From the NCBI RefSeq assembly GCF_007827795.1, contig NZ_VITI01000001.1:434001-498000 (forward strand): 64,000 bases of DNA, given 5' to 3'. This DNA comes from Azospirillum brasilense. GTDB taxonomy: Bacteria; Pseudomonadota; Alphaproteobacteria; Azospirillales; Azospirillaceae. The notes under the pieces were generated by a model. It ran no database searches, had not been told where the DNA came from, and worked only from the letters and a program-made list of their open reading frames with translations. The position numbers were made by a program, and so were the translations under genes. Shown piece after piece: positions 17,165-27,788 of this stretch; positions within the stretch are counted from its first letter, which is position 1; every line of letters begins with the position of its first letter.

Positions 17165-17947
17165 TCACAGGTCGAACTGCAGCAGGGTGCAGCGCCCGCC
17201 GTCGGTCACGTGGATGCGCCGGGCCAGCGCCCGCATGAACACGAAGCCACGGCCGGAATGGGCGCCGCTGTCGGTGTCCTGCGGCAGGGCTGCGGCGTCG
17301 AACCCGTTGCCCTGGTCGACCACCGCGATGGACAGGCTGTCGGCGGTCCAGCGCGCGAAGATGTCGATCCGCCGTTGCCGCACGGCACCGTCGCCCAGCC
17401 GTTCGCGCAGCAGCCGGCTGAACAGGCGGTAGCCCTCGGGCTGCTCCTTGGTCGCGCTGGGAATGCCCAGATTGCCGTGGACGATGGCGTTGGCGATGGC
17501 CTCGTGCAGGCACAGCTCGATGTTGCCGCGCCGCTCCGGCGTCAGCACGCCGCGCCGGGTCAGCTCGTCGCAGACCAGAACCGCGCATTGCAGGCCATAG
17601 GCCGTCCCGGTGGTCAGCGACAGGTAGAATCCCCGCTCCACCGGCGGGGCGCCAAGCCAGTCGGCCTCGATGGTGCCGGTCCCCTCCTCCCGCTCCGTCA
17701 ACTCCACCGTCAGGAAGCGGTTGAGCCCGAAGGCGCCGCGCAGGATGTCCCGGTCGGCCTGGGCCAGCAGCACCGCGGCGGCGGCCCGACCGTCAACGGC
17801 GTCACCAACGCCTCCACTCGGGCCGAAGCGCGCCGCGACCCGCGCGGCGATGTCCGCCGGCACACGGTCCCGCACCACGCTGAAGGGGCGCACGGCACCG
17901 GCCGGACCGGGGGAAGGGCTGGCGGAGGAGGCGGGGGAACCGTCCAT
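17165..17947 (-). CDS. RsbW-like ATP-binding protein (module 2)
   Basis: A 260-residue protein with an unrecognised N-terminal part and a GHKL anti-sigma-kinase-type domain. The N box is LCLHEAIANAIVHGN, followed by VVDQGNGFDAAALPQ and HSGRGFVFM. I start at ATG 17947, seven bases after the STAS stop; a longer reading to 18013 would overlap the STAS gene. It has the same domain layout as the module 1 protein at 10952 and is the presumed kinase or binder of the STAS protein encoded just before it. Confidence 0.82.
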   Translation of the reverse strand: MDGSPASSASPSPGPAGAVRPFSVVRDRVPADIAARVAARFGPSGGVGDAVDGRAAAAVLLAQADRDILRGAFGLNRFLTVELTEREEGTGTIEADWLGAPPVERGFYLSLTTGTAYGLQCAVLVCDELTRRGVLTPERRGNIELCLHEAIANAIVHGNLGIPSATKEQPEGYRLFSRLLRERLGDGAVRQRRIDIFARWTADSLSIAVVDQGNGFDAAALPQDTDSGAHSGRGFVFMRALARRIHVTDGGRCTLLQFDL

Positions 17948-17954
17948 CGCCCGC

Positions 17955-18260
17955 TCACCGCTCGATGGTGACGACTTCGCCGATCCGCGCCAGATCGATG
18001 GATCGCAGCACATCGCCCTGCAGCTTGCGGAGGACCAGCTTGATGTTGCGCTGCTCCGCCTCGTCCTGAAGGATCAGCAGCATGCCGATCCCCGCGGAGT
18101 CGATGAAGGTCAGCCCGTCCATGTCCAGGACGAAACGGCGCGTGCGCTCCCCGTTCAGCAGCTCCACGATGTCGGGAAGGCTGTCGTGATCGGTGAACTC
18201 CAACCGGCCGCTCAACAGCACCTCGATGGTTTCGGAGGAACGGCGCACCTGGAAATTCAT
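17955..18260 (-). CDS. Anti-sigma-factor antagonist-type STAS protein (module 2)
   Basis: A 101-residue STAS domain with the phosphorylatable Ser55 in TFIDSAGIGMLLI, identical in length and serine position to the module 1 copy. ATG 18260 is preceded on the minus strand by AGAGGATGTC, a good ribosome site; the longer in-frame reading to 18335 has none. It heads the minus-strand module and diverges from the kinase gene at 18495, so the 234-base gap holds two divergent promoters, which I cannot delimit. Confidence 0.88.
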   Translation of the reverse strand: MNFQVRRSSETIEVLLSGRLEFTDHDSLPDIVELLNGERTRRFVLDMDGLTFIDSAGIGMLLILQDEAEQRNIKLVLRKLQGDVLRSIDLARIGEVVTIER

Positions 18261-18494
18261 GACATCCTCTTGTGTTGCACCGCGCAAGCGGCCCCCCGAA
18301 CAGTAGTGCAAGGTTGCCACCCCCTCAAGCGGCAAGTATCCATTGCGTCACTTTTGCCGATCGAAAGGAGAATTTTCACGCCCTCCACACCATAGACGAC
18401 CGACACCGGTTGATAGTACAACCGCATGACCGGGAAAGGCGGCGCCGTGCCGCCGGTCCGCCCGGCTTGCGCCCCCGATTGCGGGATACCCTTC

Positions 18495-20801
18495 ATGACG
18501 GTGATCGAGCAGGCGTGGAAGAAGGTGCCGACGGTGTCGGCGAAGTTCCTGCTGATCCTGATTCCCATCCTGATGCTGACAACGCTCGGCTTCTCCTCGA
18601 TCTTCTTCTACGGCAAGTACAAGGACCTGCGCGGCGCCCTGCGCGACCGGATCGAGGCGGTGGCGGAGATCAACGCCGTCGCCCTGTCCTCCAGCCTGTG
18701 GGCGGTGGACGTTCCAGCCATCCGCAACATCATCCAGGCGATCTCCGTCAACCGCGAGCTTCTCTGCATCGAGGTGGCGGATGAGTTGGCCGACGGCCAT
18801 TTCGCATGGCCGGAGGCCGACTGCCGTCCCTTCGCCGGACGCGAGGCCGTGCGCCGTCCGATCCAGGTGCAGAACCGGCGGCTCGGCACGCTGACGCTTT
18901 ATTTCAGCTACGCTCCGGTGGACGAGCAGATCCGGCAGGAGATGGTCAACACGCTGTGGCTCCTGCTGCTGATGCTGGTCGGCACGCTGGTCACCGCGCT
19001 GACCGCCCACCGGCTGACCATCGGCGTGCCGCTGGGCCGGCTGATCGCGTCGATCCGCACCGCGGAGCAGGAGCATCCGCGCCAGCCCGTGCACTGGTCC
19101 TCCGCCGACGAGCTGGGGCGGGTGATCACCGCCTACAACGGCATGCTGACCCGGCTTGACGAGGAGGAGGCCGCCCTGCGCCAGAGCGAGGAGCGGCTGG
19201 GGCTGGCCATCGCCGCCACCCGCTCCTCGGTCTGGGATTACGACCTGCGGACCGGTGAGTACTGGTGGTCGAGGGAGTTTCCAGCCCTGCTGGGCTACGG
19301 CCCGGCCGAGCTGGCGATGACAGCGCGGACCTGGGAATCGCTGATCCATCCCGAGGAGCGGCGGCGGGTCATCGCGGAATCCCGCAGCCGCGTGCGCGAC
19401 AAGGACAGCGCCTATGCCACCGTCTACCGCATGCGCCGCCGCGACGGCGGCTGGAGCTGGATCGAGGACCGGGCCACCGCCCTGCGCGACGGCGAGGGAA
19501 CCGCGGTCCGACTGACCGGCACCATGTCCGACGTGACGGAGCGCATGCAGGCCGAACGGGATCTGGCGCGCGAGCGGAACGTCCTTCAGATCACGCTCGA
19601 CAACACCGACCAGGGCATCATCATGGTGGACCGCCACCTGCGGGTCGTCATGTCCAACCGCCGCGCGGCGGAGCTTCTCGACGTGCCGGCGGCTTTCCTC
19701 GCCCGCAACCCGCTGTTTCTCGAGATCATCCGGCTCCAGCGCGCCCAGGGCGCCTTCGAGGATTTCAGCATCGACCCCGACCTGGAGCTGGACGAGACCG
19801 CCGTGGTTCCCGACCAGCCCTTCGCCTTCAAGCGGCGGCGGCCCGACGGCACGATCATCGAGGTGCGGTCCAACCCGCTGCCGGAGGGCGGCTTCGTCCG
19901 CACCTTCACCGACGTGACGGTGGAGGCGCGCTCCGCCGAGGAGGTGTTCCACGCCATGGAGGCGCTGGAGACCGCCTACGCCGACCTCAAGGAGACCCAG
20001 AACAGCCTCGTCCAGGCGGAGAAGATGGCCTCGCTCGCCCTGCTGGTGGCCGGCGTCGCGCACGAGATCAACACGCCTGTGGGCATCGCCTACAGCTGCT
20101 CCACCCATCTGGCCTCGAAGACGCGGTCGCTGACCGAGGCCTTCGCGAAGGGCGCCATGAAGAAGTCCGACCTGACCGCCTATGTGGCGGCGGCGGGCGA
20201 ATCCTCGCGGCTGATCGAACAGAACCTGACCCGCGCGGCGGAGCTGATCCAGAGCTTCAAGCGCGTCGCCGTCGACCAGACCAGCCAGGAGCGCCGCCGC
20301 TTCGACCTGCGCTCCTATCTGGACGAGATCATCACCTCGCTGGGACCGCGCCTGCGCAAGAGCCCGCACCGCATGACCGTCGCCTGCCCGGACGGCATCA
20401 CCATGGACGGCTATCCCGGCGCGCTCAGCCAGGTCATCACCAATCTGGTCATCAACGCGCTGACCCATGCCTTCCCCGACGGCCGCGAGGGCACGATGGC
20501 GCTGAGCGTGGAGGAGTTGCCGGACAGCGAGCTGGACATCCGCTTTTCCGACGACGGGGTCGGGATCGCCCCGGACAATCTGCCCAAGGTGTTCGAACCC
20601 TTCTTCACGACCAAGCGCGGCACCGGGGGCAGCGGCCTCGGCCTCCACATCGTCTTCAACCTCGTGACGCAGTCGCTGGGCGGCCGGATCTCGGTGGACA
20701 GCCCGGCCCCAAACTCTCCCATAGGCGGGGGCACCAGCTTCCTCCTGCGGGTTCCCGTGACGGCGCCCCGGATGGCCAGCGCCCCGGAGGACGCAGCATG
20801 A
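18495..20801 (+). CDS. Membrane PAS sensor histidine kinase
   Basis: A 768-residue kinase: membrane helix 1 (about 16-38), a periplasmic loop of about 110 residues, helix 2 (about 152-172), a HAMP-like segment, two PAS domains (about 230-355 and 363-480), and a histidine-kinase core of the class with a long helical insert. The phospho-His is His523 in VAGVAHEINTPVGI; ATP motifs are LVINALTHAFPD, FSDDGVGIA and GGSGLGLHIV. The start could be ATG 18426 (23 residues longer) or 18495; I prefer 18495 because the membrane helix begins soon after. Its stop overlaps the hybrid kinase start, so both form one signalling operon. The signal is unknown. Confidence 0.88.
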   Translation: MTVIEQAWKKVPTVSAKFLLILIPILMLTTLGFSSIFFYGKYKDLRGALRDRIEAVAEINAVALSSSLWAVDVPAIRNIIQAISVNRELLCIEVADELADGHFAWPEADCRPFAGREAVRRPIQVQNRRLGTLTLYFSYAPVDEQIRQEMVNTLWLLLLMLVGTLVTALTAHRLTIGVPLGRLIASIRTAEQEHPRQPVHWSSADELGRVITAYNGMLTRLDEEEAALRQSEERLGLAIAATRSSVWDYDLRTGEYWWSREFPALLGYGPAELAMTARTWESLIHPEERRRVIAESRSRVRDKDSAYATVYRMRRRDGGWSWIEDRATALRDGEGTAVRLTGTMSDVTERMQAERDLARERNVLQITLDNTDQGIIMVDRHLRVVMSNRRAAELLDVPAAFLARNPLFLEIIRLQRAQGAFEDFSIDPDLELDETAVVPDQPFAFKRRRPDGTIIEVRSNPLPEGGFVRTFTDVTVEARSAEEVFHAMEALETAYADLKETQNSLVQAEKMASLALLVAGVAHEINTPVGIAYSCSTHLASKTRSLTEAFAKGAMKKSDLTAYVAAAGESSRLIEQNLTRAAELIQSFKRVAVDQTSQERRRFDLRSYLDEIITSLGPRLRKSPHRMTVACPDGITMDGYPGALSQVITNLVINALTHAFPDGREGTMALSVEELPDSELDIRFSDDGVGIAPDNLPKVFEPFFTTKRGTGGSGLGLHIVFNLVTQSLGGRISVDSPAPNSPIGGGTSFLLRVPVTAPRMASAPEDAA

Positions 20802-23728
20802 CCGACGAGCTGATCGTGCCCGACTCCGATCCGGACACCGACGACGAGATCTTGTTCGCCGACGAGGAGGGCGAGGACGGGGACGAAACCCCGCCCTGGC
20901 CGATCCTGGTGGTCGACGACGAGGACGACGTCCATTCCATGACCGCCCTCCTGCTGGACGACGTGGAATTCCAGGGCCGCCGGCTGGAGCTGATCGGCTG
21001 CCGCTCCGCCGCCGAGGCCCGCGCCGTCCTGCGCGCCCGGCGGGACATCGCCGTCATCCTGCTGGACGTGGTGATGGAGGATGACGACGCCGGGTTGACG
21101 CTGGTCCGTTGGATACGCGGCGTGCTGGGAAACCTCGACGTCCGCATCATCCTGCGCACCGGCCAGCCGGGGCAGGCGCCGCAGCGCGACGTGATCGTCG
21201 GCTGCGACATCAACGACTACAAGTCGAAGGCCGACCTGTCGGCGGAGGGGCTGTTCACCGCGGTGATCGCGGCGCTGCGCGCCTACGACCACATTCGCTT
21301 CATCGAGACCAAGGTGGCCGAACGCACGCACGAGCTGCGGCAGAGCCGCGAGCAGATGCGCGCCATCCTGGAATCGAGCCCGGTCGGCGTCTGCGCCTAC
21401 ACCCACGACGGCGTCCTCCTGACGTGCAACGACCGGCTTGTCCATCTGCTGGGCGTGCCGAAGGAGCGGCTGGTCGGCGTCTCCATCGCCGACCTGTTCA
21501 TCGAGCCGGACAACACCGAGGCGCACGAGACGCACTGGACCTTCTTCCGGCGCTCGCTGCGCGACGCCGAGGTGCGGGTGCGGCGAGCCGACGGGTCCAT
21601 CTTCTGGGCGCTGGTGTCGGTGGACCCGACGCTGCTCGACGGCCGCCCGGTCCATCTCGCCTGGGTCTACGACATCACGCGGCGCAAGCTGGCCGAGCGC
21701 CAGATGGAACGCGCCAAGGAGCAGGCGGAGCAGACGACCACCGCCAAGTCCGCCTTCCTCGCCACCATGAGCCACGAGATCCGCACCCCGATGAACGGCG
21801 TGCTTGGCATGCTGGAGTTGCTGGAGCGCACGCCGCTGGACGGCGGGCAGCGCGACACCGTGGCGACCATGCGGGAATCGGCGACCTCGCTCCTGCGGAT
21901 CATCGACGACATCCTCGACTTCTCGAAGATCGAGGCCGGCAAGATGGACCTGGAGCAGGTGCCCGTCTCCGTCCCCGCCCTGGTCGAGGGGGTGGCCGAC
22001 ACGCTGGCCCCGGCGGCGCGGGCCAAGGGGCTGGCGCTGCTGACCTACGTGGAGCCGGCGATTCCGCCCTCGTTGATCGGCGATCCGGTGCGGCTGCGCC
22101 AGATCCTGTTCAACCTGTGCGGCAACGCCATCAAATTCACCGAGCGCGGGCGCATCGTCGTGCAGGCCACCCTGGCCACAAGGACGGATGGCAACCGTCA
22201 GGGCGGCACCCGGCTGCGCATCGAGGTGGCGGACACCGGCATCGGCATTTCCGAGACGGCGCGCCGCCAGCTCTTCCAGCCCTTCACCCAGGCGGAAAGC
22301 TCGACCGCCCGGCGCTTCGGCGGCACCGGGCTGGGCCTGTCGATCAGCCGGCGGCTGGTCGCGCTGATGGGCGGGACGATCGGGGTGGACAGCGCGCCGG
22401 GGGCGGGTTCGACCTTCTGGGTGGAACTGACGCTGAGCGACGCGGCCGACCCCGCCCCGCCCGAACTCATGGCGGTGCCGGAAGAGGCGGATCTCTCCGG
22501 CCTGACCGTCCTGGTCGGCCTGCCGGGCACGGAGGAGCGCCGGATCGTCGCCCGTTATCTGGAAGCCGCAGGGGCGCGCGTTCTGGCCGCCGGGGAACCG
22601 GACGCGCTGGCCGAACAGGCCCGCATGGCCCAAGCGGACCGCGGCGCGCTCAGCGTCGTGGTGGTGGACGAGGCGCTGCACACCCCCGCTGCCGCCCAGG
22701 CGCCGCAACTGCTGGGCCGCCGCGTCGGGGAAGCGCAAGTGCCGACGGTGCTGCTGCAGGACTCCCCGGCCATCGGCGGCCGCCCCGCCGACGGGGCGGT
22801 CCCGGTGAGCCGACCGGTCCGCCGCACGTCCCTGGTGCGCGCCGTGGCGGTGGCCGCCGGGCGCACCCTGACGGACGCCACGTCCTGCGAAGGTCGACCG
22901 CCCGCAGCCCCCTGCGCCCCGGCACCGCTGAGTCCGGAGCACGCCATCGCCGAGGCGGAGGCCCGCGGGCGGCTGATCCTGGTGGCGGAGGACAACGCCA
23001 TCAACCGCAAGGTCCTGCAGATGCAGCTGACCTCGCTGGGCCACACGGCGGAGCTGACCACCGGAGGGGCGGAGGCCCTGGCCGCGCTGGGGCGGCGGCG
23101 CTACGCCCTGCTGCTGACCGACGTCCAGATGCCGGAGGTGGACGGGTTCGAGCTGACCCGGCGCATCCGCGCGGCGGAGCGCGCCACCGGCGCCCATCTG
23201 CCGATCGTCGCCCTGACCGCCAACGCCGCCCCGGCGGACATCGAGAGCTACCGCGCGGCCGGCATGGACGAGGCGTTGAGCAAGCCGCTGGATCTGGCGA
23301 AGCTCGACGCCGCGCTGTCCCGCTTCCTGCCGCCCGCGGTGGCGGACCCGGTGACGCCGCGCCCTTCCTCTCCACCGTCGGAAACCCCACCCCCGATCAA
23401 GTTGGATGTGCTGCGTCAACTCTGCGGCGAAGATCAAGCGTTGATGGACGAGTTGCTGAACGACTTCGTCGGCATCGGCCGCCACATCGCGGACGAGGTG
23501 GCCGACGCCGTCGCCGCGCGGAACGGAACGGCGATCCGCGCCGGCGCCCACAATCTGAAGGGCTGTTCCCGCAACGCCGGGGCGACACCGCTCGGCGATG
23601 CCGCGCAGGCGCTGGAGCAGGCGGTGATGCAGGACGCCCCCTGGGAGCGGGTGACCGAACTGGCCGCGGCGCTGGAGCAGGCGATGCGGGAGGTCGAACG
23701 CTTCATCGCCGCGGCATCGGACCTCTGA
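20798..23728 (+). CDS. Cytosolic hybrid histidine kinase with three receiver-like domains and Hpt
   Basis: 976 residues, overlapping the preceding kinase by ATGA. The order is an acidic N-terminus, a receiver with phospho-Asp90 (VILLDVVM) and the unusual CDINDYKSKADLS segment, a PAS domain (about 183-295), HisKA with His326 (ATMSHEIRTPMNGV), HATPase (N box LCGNAIKFTE, then RFGGTGLGLSISRR), a degenerate receiver (about 565-690) without the phospho-Asp signature, a canonical receiver with Asp775 (LLLTDVQMPEVDG), and an Hpt with His918 (GAHNLKGC). The layout supports an internal phosphorelay. The first receiver probably takes phosphate from the partner kinase encoded upstream. The output regulator is not in the operon. 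Confidence 0.9.
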   Translation: MTDELIVPDSDPDTDDEILFADEEGEDGDETPPWPILVVDDEDDVHSMTALLLDDVEFQGRRLELIGCRSAAEARAVLRARRDIAVILLDVVMEDDDAGLTLVRWIRGVLGNLDVRIILRTGQPGQAPQRDVIVGCDINDYKSKADLSAEGLFTAVIAALRAYDHIRFIETKVAERTHELRQSREQMRAILESSPVGVCAYTHDGVLLTCNDRLVHLLGVPKERLVGVSIADLFIEPDNTEAHETHWTFFRRSLRDAEVRVRRADGSIFWALVSVDPTLLDGRPVHLAWVYDITRRKLAERQMERAKEQAEQTTTAKSAFLATMSHEIRTPMNGVLGMLELLERTPLDGGQRDTVATMRESATSLLRIIDDILDFSKIEAGKMDLEQVPVSVPALVEGVADTLAPAARAKGLALLTYVEPAIPPSLIGDPVRLRQILFNLCGNAIKFTERGRIVVQATLATRTDGNRQGGTRLRIEVADTGIGISETARRQLFQPFTQAESSTARRFGGTGLGLSISRRLVALMGGTIGVDSAPGAGSTFWVELTLSDAADPAPPELMAVPEEADLSGLTVLVGLPGTEERRIVARYLEAAGARVLAAGEPDALAEQARMAQADRGALSVVVVDEALHTPAAAQAPQLLGRRVGEAQVPTVLLQDSPAIGGRPADGAVPVSRPVRRTSLVRAVAVAAGRTLTDATSCEGRPPAAPCAPAPLSPEHAIAEAEARGRLILVAEDNAINRKVLQMQLTSLGHTAELTTGGAEALAALGRRRYALLLTDVQMPEVDGFELTRRIRAAERATGAHLPIVALTANAAPADIESYRAAGMDEALSKPLDLAKLDAALSRFLPPAVADPVTPRPSSPPSETPPPIKLDVLRQLCGEDQALMDELLNDFVGIGRHIADEVADAVAARNGTAIRAGAHNLKGCSRNAGATPLGDAAQALEQAVMQDAPWERVTELAAALEQAMREVERFIAAASDL

Positions 23729-23812
23729 ACGTCCTCAAAACATCCATTGTCCGTTCGAACCGGCGCGCGATTGGGGTATCGTCCCCGCGACCCGCCACGC
23801 CGCGAGACGCGC

Positions 23813-25153
23813 ATGAACCGCCGCCAGTTCTCCAGCCTGCTGCTCTCCCTGCCGGTGCTTCCCTACGCCGCCCCGATCGCCGCGCAGGAGAAGGTTCCCG
23901 CCCTGGGGGAGGAGCTGACCCCCTTCGGCGCGGTGCGCGGCGCCAGCCGGACGCGGGCCATCCCGCCTTGGAAGGGGGGGCTGACCCGTGTTCCCAACGG
24001 CTGGAAGCCGGGCAGCCATCTGCCCGACCCCTACGACGAGGATGGGCGCTGGTTCACCGTGGGTCCCGCGGACATCGACCGTTACAAGGTCCGCCTGTCC
24101 GCCGGCCTCCAGGCGATGCTGACCAAGTATCCGTCCTTCGAGATCCCGGTCTTCCCCAGCAACCGCAGCGCCGCCGCTCCCCAGCGCGTCTACGACGAAA
24201 CGATCGGGAACGCCAAACGCGCCAAGCTGGGCGAGAACGGTCTGGCGCTGAGCGGGGCGCGGGTGGGGGTGCCCTTCCCCATCCCGGCCAACGGCGTGCA
24301 GGCGATGTGGAACCACATCCTGCGCTGGCGCGGCAATTCCTTCAGCCGCACCGGCGCCACCGTCCTGCCGGAGGCCGGCGGCATCTACACCGCGGCGGTC
24401 TACCGCGAGGACTGGCAATCCAGCTACGCCGCCGGGATCGACGGCGGCCGTCCCTTCCACTACCGGCGCACCACCCTGATGCCCAAGGCGGAGGCCGGGA
24501 CCACCCTGCTGCTGCACGGGACGCTGAACCCGATCCAGTCCGGCTTCGCCGCCTGGTTCCGGCAGGGAGAGACCGGCAAGCCGGTCCGCGCGTCCGACTT
24601 CGCCTACGACACGCCGGACCCGGCCAGCGGCGGCATCCGCACCGCCGACATGCTGGACATGTTCGGCGGCCCGCTGGACCGGTTCGATTTCGCCCTGGCG
24701 ACACGGCGGGAGATGTATGTGCCCTACAACGCCAGCCGGATGAACACGCCCGGTCTGGCGCCGGTGGATTTCCTGTGGCTGGGCCACCCCAACCCGCAAT
24801 TCCTGCGCTACGAGATGCACCGGGTGTGGATCGTCGAGGCGCGGCTGAAGTCCGGCTTCCGCCACGCCCTGCCGGAGCGCACCTATTATCTGGACGAGGA
24901 TTCCTGGCAGATCGTCATGGCCGACCATTACGACGCCAAGGGCGATCTGGTCCGCTACGCGGAGGCGCACGGGATCGCCTATCCCCAGGTGCCCGTCTTC
25001 GCCCCGGCCTTGGAGATCACGTACGACCTCGCGGGCGACCGCTATGTGGTGAACGGCCTCGACAACCAGCTCGCCCCGCCGGACTTCGCCAAGCCCCTGC
25101 GCTCCGAGGACTTCGCCCCGGAAACGCTGGAACGCAAGCGCCGGCCCTGGTGA
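23813..25153 (+). CDS. Exported DUF1329-family protein
   Basis: A 446-residue protein of the DUF1329 family, whose members have an LolA/LolB-like fold and are exported. The signal peptide is visible at residues 1-24 (MNRRQFSSLLLSLPVLPYAA) with cleavage near AQ-E; ATG 23813 puts the peptide at the N-terminus. Family features include DPYDEDGRWFTVGP, YVPYNASRMNTP and a closing segment around ERTYYLDEDSWQIV. Molecular function is not established; several relatives lie near lipid or aromatic-metabolism genes. Here it stands alone between the hybrid kinase and the minus-strand fur group. Confidence 0.8.
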   Translation: MNRRQFSSLLLSLPVLPYAAPIAAQEKVPALGEELTPFGAVRGASRTRAIPPWKGGLTRVPNGWKPGSHLPDPYDEDGRWFTVGPADIDRYKVRLSAGLQAMLTKYPSFEIPVFPSNRSAAAPQRVYDETIGNAKRAKLGENGLALSGARVGVPFPIPANGVQAMWNHILRWRGNSFSRTGATVLPEAGGIYTAAVYREDWQSSYAAGIDGGRPFHYRRTTLMPKAEAGTTLLLHGTLNPIQSGFAAWFRQGETGKPVRASDFAYDTPDPASGGIRTADMLDMFGGPLDRFDFALATRREMYVPYNASRMNTPGLAPVDFLWLGHPNPQFLRYEMHRVWIVEARLKSGFRHALPERTYYLDEDSWQIVMADHYDAKGDLVRYAEAHGIAYPQVPVFAPALEITYDLAGDRYVVNGLDNQLAPPDFAKPLRSEDFAPETLERKRRPW

Positions 25154-25175
25154 GAAGACGGGAGGAGGACGGCGG

Positions 25176-25400
25176 TCAGTGGCGGACCGGACCGGCCACC
25201 CACTGGCTGACGATGGTTTCCGCCTGGAAGGGCGGGGTTTCCGGATGGTGGTAGCGGAAGACGGTCACCGCCGCTTCCAGCGCGTAACGCTCCGGCTGGC
25301 CGCAGTCGCACAGGCCGGCGTAGCAGCGCTGGACCGCGTCGCGGCAATTCAGGGTCACCGCCGGGTAGGGGTCGATCGTCAGCCAGCGCATGCTTTTCAT
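25176..25400 (-). CDS. Small cysteine-rich protein co-translated with the Fur-family gene
   Basis: 74 residues, not recognised. Four cysteines lie close together at positions 19, 26, 31 and 33 ([17 protein letters not shown]), a spacing that could bind metal. There is no signal peptide. Its ATG at 25400 overlaps the stop of the Fur-family gene (ATGA), so it is translationally coupled to it. A regulator partner or small metal-binding protein is possible but unproven; a second in-frame ATG lies at 25391. Confidence 0.65.
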   Translation of the reverse strand: MKSMRWLTIDPYPAVTLNCRDAVQRCYAGLCDCGQPERYALEAAVTVFRYHHPETPPFQAETIVSQWVAGPVRH

Positions 25401-25867
25401 CGACGCTCCCCGCCATCCGCAGCGTTGCCGTCCAGGGTGTTGCCGCCGTCGAGAGACTCGCCGTCGAGCGGAACGCCGTAGATTTCCAGCCGGTGACCGA
25501 CGATGCGGTAGCCCAGCTCCCGCGCGATGCGCTCCTTCAGCGCCTCCAGCTCCGGGCTGGCGAATTCGATGATCCGCCCGCTGCGCGTGTCGATCAGGTG
25601 GTGGTGATGGTCGGTGGACGCCTCTTCATAGCGGGCGCGCCCGTCGCCCAGGTCCACCTTCTCGATCACCTGCGCGTCTTCGAGAAGGCGCATGGTCCGG
25701 TAGACCGTGGCGATGGAGATGCGCGGGTCGATCAGGACGGCGCGGCGGTGGACCTCCTCCACGTCGGGATGGTCCTCCGACTCCGACAGGACCTGGGAGA
25801 TGACCCGGCGCTGGCCGGTCATCTTCAGTCCCTTTTCCAGGCACAAGGATTCGAGACGCGACGTCAT
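25397..25867 (-). CDS. fur: Fur-family metal-responsive regulator
   Basis: A 156-residue Fur-type repressor: winged helix (about 15-82, with [17 protein letters not shown]) followed by the metal-binding and dimer domain with TDHHHHLID (His87-His90), Glu102 and His125. The CxxC structural-zinc pairs of E. coli Fur are absent, as in many alphaproteobacterial Fur/Mur proteins, and the last 23 residues are a Gly/Asp-rich tail ([14 protein letters not shown]). I start at ATG 25867; a reading to 26212 would require a non-Fur N-terminus. Which metal it senses is uncertain. It overlaps the small cysteine-rich gene downstream. Confidence 0.85.
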   Translation of the reverse strand: MTSRLESLCLEKGLKMTGQRRVISQVLSESEDHPDVEEVHRRAVLIDPRISIATVYRTMRLLEDAQVIEKVDLGDGRARYEEASTDHHHHLIDTRSGRIIEFASPELEALKERIARELGYRIVGHRLEIYGVPLDGESLDGGNTLDGNAADGGERR

Positions 25868-25946
25868 TGCCCCACCGCCTTTGCCATCCGTTCCGGCACC
25901 GTCCCCCGCGATCCGGGGCGCCATGCTGCAGCGCCAACCATAATAC

Positions 25947-25962
25947 TGAAATTCATTCGCAA
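25947..25962 (-). promoter_or_regulatory. Possible Fur-type operator upstream of the Fur gene
   Basis: On the minus strand this reads TTGCGAATGAATTTCA, an imperfect dyad resembling alphaproteobacterial Fur boxes, 80 bases upstream of the fur start and inside the only AT-rich part of the gap. Autoregulation would be typical of the family. The right half is degenerate, so confidence is low. The rest of 25868-26329 holds nothing I recognise apart from the helicase 5' region. Confidence 0.35.
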
Positions 25963-26329
25963 TCCTATACCCCGTTTTTTTGTCCGGGAATTCACGCGGC
26001 AAAAAGCCGCACTTCGTGCAAAGCGGCGCCCCCGCCCCCACTCTCCTCCGCCACGGCAGCCCGGCACAGGGACATTTCCGGTCCGAAACCCGGCCAAGGT
26101 CCTTGTTTGCTTGCCAAAAGCCGCCCCACCGCCTATGTGTGGTCGGTCGATTTTGCTTTGGGGCTGCCGGCTCCTCGTCGTCCCGGTACCGGCGCCGCTT
26201 GCGCCTTCCCACGGTGAATTGATGGCTCCGCGCACTCCCGCGGCGGAGCGCCCCAAGCCACGCCGCCCCGGCAATGTCCGGGCACGGCCCAGGTGCAGCC
26301 TCTGTTCACGTGACCAGGACCCTCCCCGT

Positions 26330-27766
<1,437 letters not shown>

Positions 27767-27788
27767 TCCTGCCGGGCGCGCGGCGGGG

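Noticed and set aside
18426..18494. Earlier start for the membrane kinase
   Set aside because: Not excluded, but the added 23 residues have no feature and the later ATG places the membrane helix near the N-terminus.
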